Source: Chara braunii | Taxonomy: Eukaryota > Streptophyta > Charophyceae > Charales > Characeae | Assembly (NCBI GenBank): GCA_003427395.1 | Contig: BFEA01000644.1 | Coordinates: 782,145 to 813,124 of the forward strand | Direction of reading: 5' to 3' | Length of the DNA stretch: 30,980 bases | In this document: positions 29,979-30,980 of the stretch, one piece after another | Numbering within the stretch: position 1 is the stretch's first letter | Layout of the letters: each line of letters opens with the position of its first letter | Position numbers and translations under genes: made by a program | The notes under the pieces: generated by a model | The model's input: the letters and a program-made list of their open reading frames with translations, nothing else | Told to the model about the DNA's origin: nothing | The model's database searches: none

Positions 29979-30800
29979 ATTCTTTGTTGTGTTCTCATGC
30001 AATTGCTCCTTCTAATACGCAGGGAGTCCAAGGATTCTTTGAGTGTTTCTCTTCTCTTGTGCGTAGGCTAAGCGTCATCCTTAGGCCACGCACCATTTCC
30101 CTGAGCAATGTGACTATAGGGCGTCATCGGGGTGTGGCGGAGCCGTTCTCCCCCTCGCCTCTACACATCCACGGGTCTCACAATTTGCTGTTTTCCTCAT
30201 TGAAGTATGCCTCTTAGTCCTTTCGGGGTCCTCATATACATGCACTCATAACATCACAATTTCCTTGGTATGATTGCACTCTCATTTGCACTTCAAGTCC
30301 TCAAGCGCAAAAGTCGTTCCCATGGGTTGGCTCTATGTCAAGGGTCTCATAGCCCCTTTGTCCCTCTTCCCTTTCACTCTTGGTGCCCAGTTCCTCTCGC
30401 CCCTATCCCGCTCAGGGCATTTCTAGTCACCACTCATCTGCACAATCCCACACAAGTAAGAGAATCCATACAATCCCCCGTTGGGGGTCAACACATAACC
30501 CTTCCCACATGCCTATCTTTTCAAATCCTTTGGCTGCTCTTTGTTCCCTCTTGATGCTCAATCAGCCCATTCTCTTCTCATAGTGATGAAGTCGGGGACA
30601 TGGTTGAGTCAAACTGACCTCTCTCTCAACTTATGCTTCCTTCCGGATCCTGTCTTTTCTCCCACTTTTTCAAACGTCCTTTCTTTTGCATTCTTGGTGG
30701 CACAAGGGACCGGCTATCCTCCCCTTGTCCTCTCTCTCCACCAAGTGAGGTCTGATTTCGGTCACCGTCCGTACCCTTGCAATGTTTTCCAAGTGAGGGG
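29979..30800. other. No supported gene
   Basis: C/T-rich DNA with short shadow frames only. The phrase CCAAGTGAGG recurs at its right end (near 30740, 30790 and 30819). Confidence 0.4.
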
Positions 30801-30834
30801 AGAAGGGTAAGTCATATGCCAAGTGAGGGGACGG

Positions 30835-30980
30835 GAGAGAGGTAGGGTGAAGGCGAGGTGAAAAAGGGGGGAGGGGAAAGAGAGGACTAGAGAAGGAGGG
30901 GGGAAAAGGGGGAGAGAGAGACGGAGAGGGAGAGAGAGAGATGTGGAGGGAGAGAGGAAGAAAGAGAGAGAGAGAGAGAG
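30835..30980 (+). repeat. GA-rich purine tract ending in (GA)n
   Basis: Almost pure G+A on the plus strand, passing into (GA)n at the window edge, so it likely continues. It resembles the tract at 288-568 in composition. Confidence 0.9.

Noticed and set aside
1-30980. CRISPR array or bacterial operon
   Set aside because: The tandem repeats have no unique spacers, and the retroelement content, microsatellites and lack of operon structure are eukaryotic.

Overview
The window looks like nuclear DNA from a streptophyte, made almost entirely of nested and decayed LTR retrotransposons and simple or tandem repeats. I find no intact host gene. The best guess is a charophyte alga or early land plant, and a Chara-like genome would fit. 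The reasons are a DNMT3-type cytosine methyltransferase relic beside a retrotransposon 3' end (retrotransposon-borne DNMTs are known from a charophyte and from dinoflagellates), a distinctive Ty3-type pol, plant-like polypurine tracts and long purine (GA) tracts. The organism is an inference, not a proof.

Layout. Positions 1-570 hold a 91-bp tandem repeat and a GA tract. About 1150-2720 and about 10500-12170 are diverged copies of one LTR-like family in the same orientation. Between them lies non-coding DNA: a 512-bp duplication full of short hairpins (about 3170-4190), five copies of a ~120-bp repeat (4957-5500), an array of eleven stem-loops with an invariant AACTTA loop and co-varying stems (5785-6724, plus one variant at 6012), and a 16-A tract (6887-6902). 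6903-10500 is GC-rich and shows no gene.

From 12170 upward everything recognisable reads on the minus strand. A polypurine tract/LTR junction at 12170 is followed by the frameshifted DNMT3-like relic (12350-13024). Then come a second junction at 13529 and a run of different tandem arrays (periods about 61, 55, 40 and 29 bp). A 319-codon ORF of unknown function (15962-16921) follows. Next is a Ty3-type gag-pol, reading from high to low coordinates: gag (23872-22286), zinc knuckle, protease, reverse transcriptase, RNase H, integrase (to 17336). Its order of domains is clear, but it is cut by frameshifts and in-frame stops, so this copy is inactive. Gag also carries an 81-bp inverted duplication.

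Upstream of gag on the same strand are four tandem, mutually related ORFs of about 280 codons (24319-28002). They belong to a family I do not recognise; three are open and one is broken. At 29094 there is a third polypurine/LTR-like junction, and the window ends in GA-rich DNA.

The most interesting items are the co-varying AACTTA stem-loop array, the four-member unknown protein family, and the DNMT3 relic in the 3' position of a retroelement.
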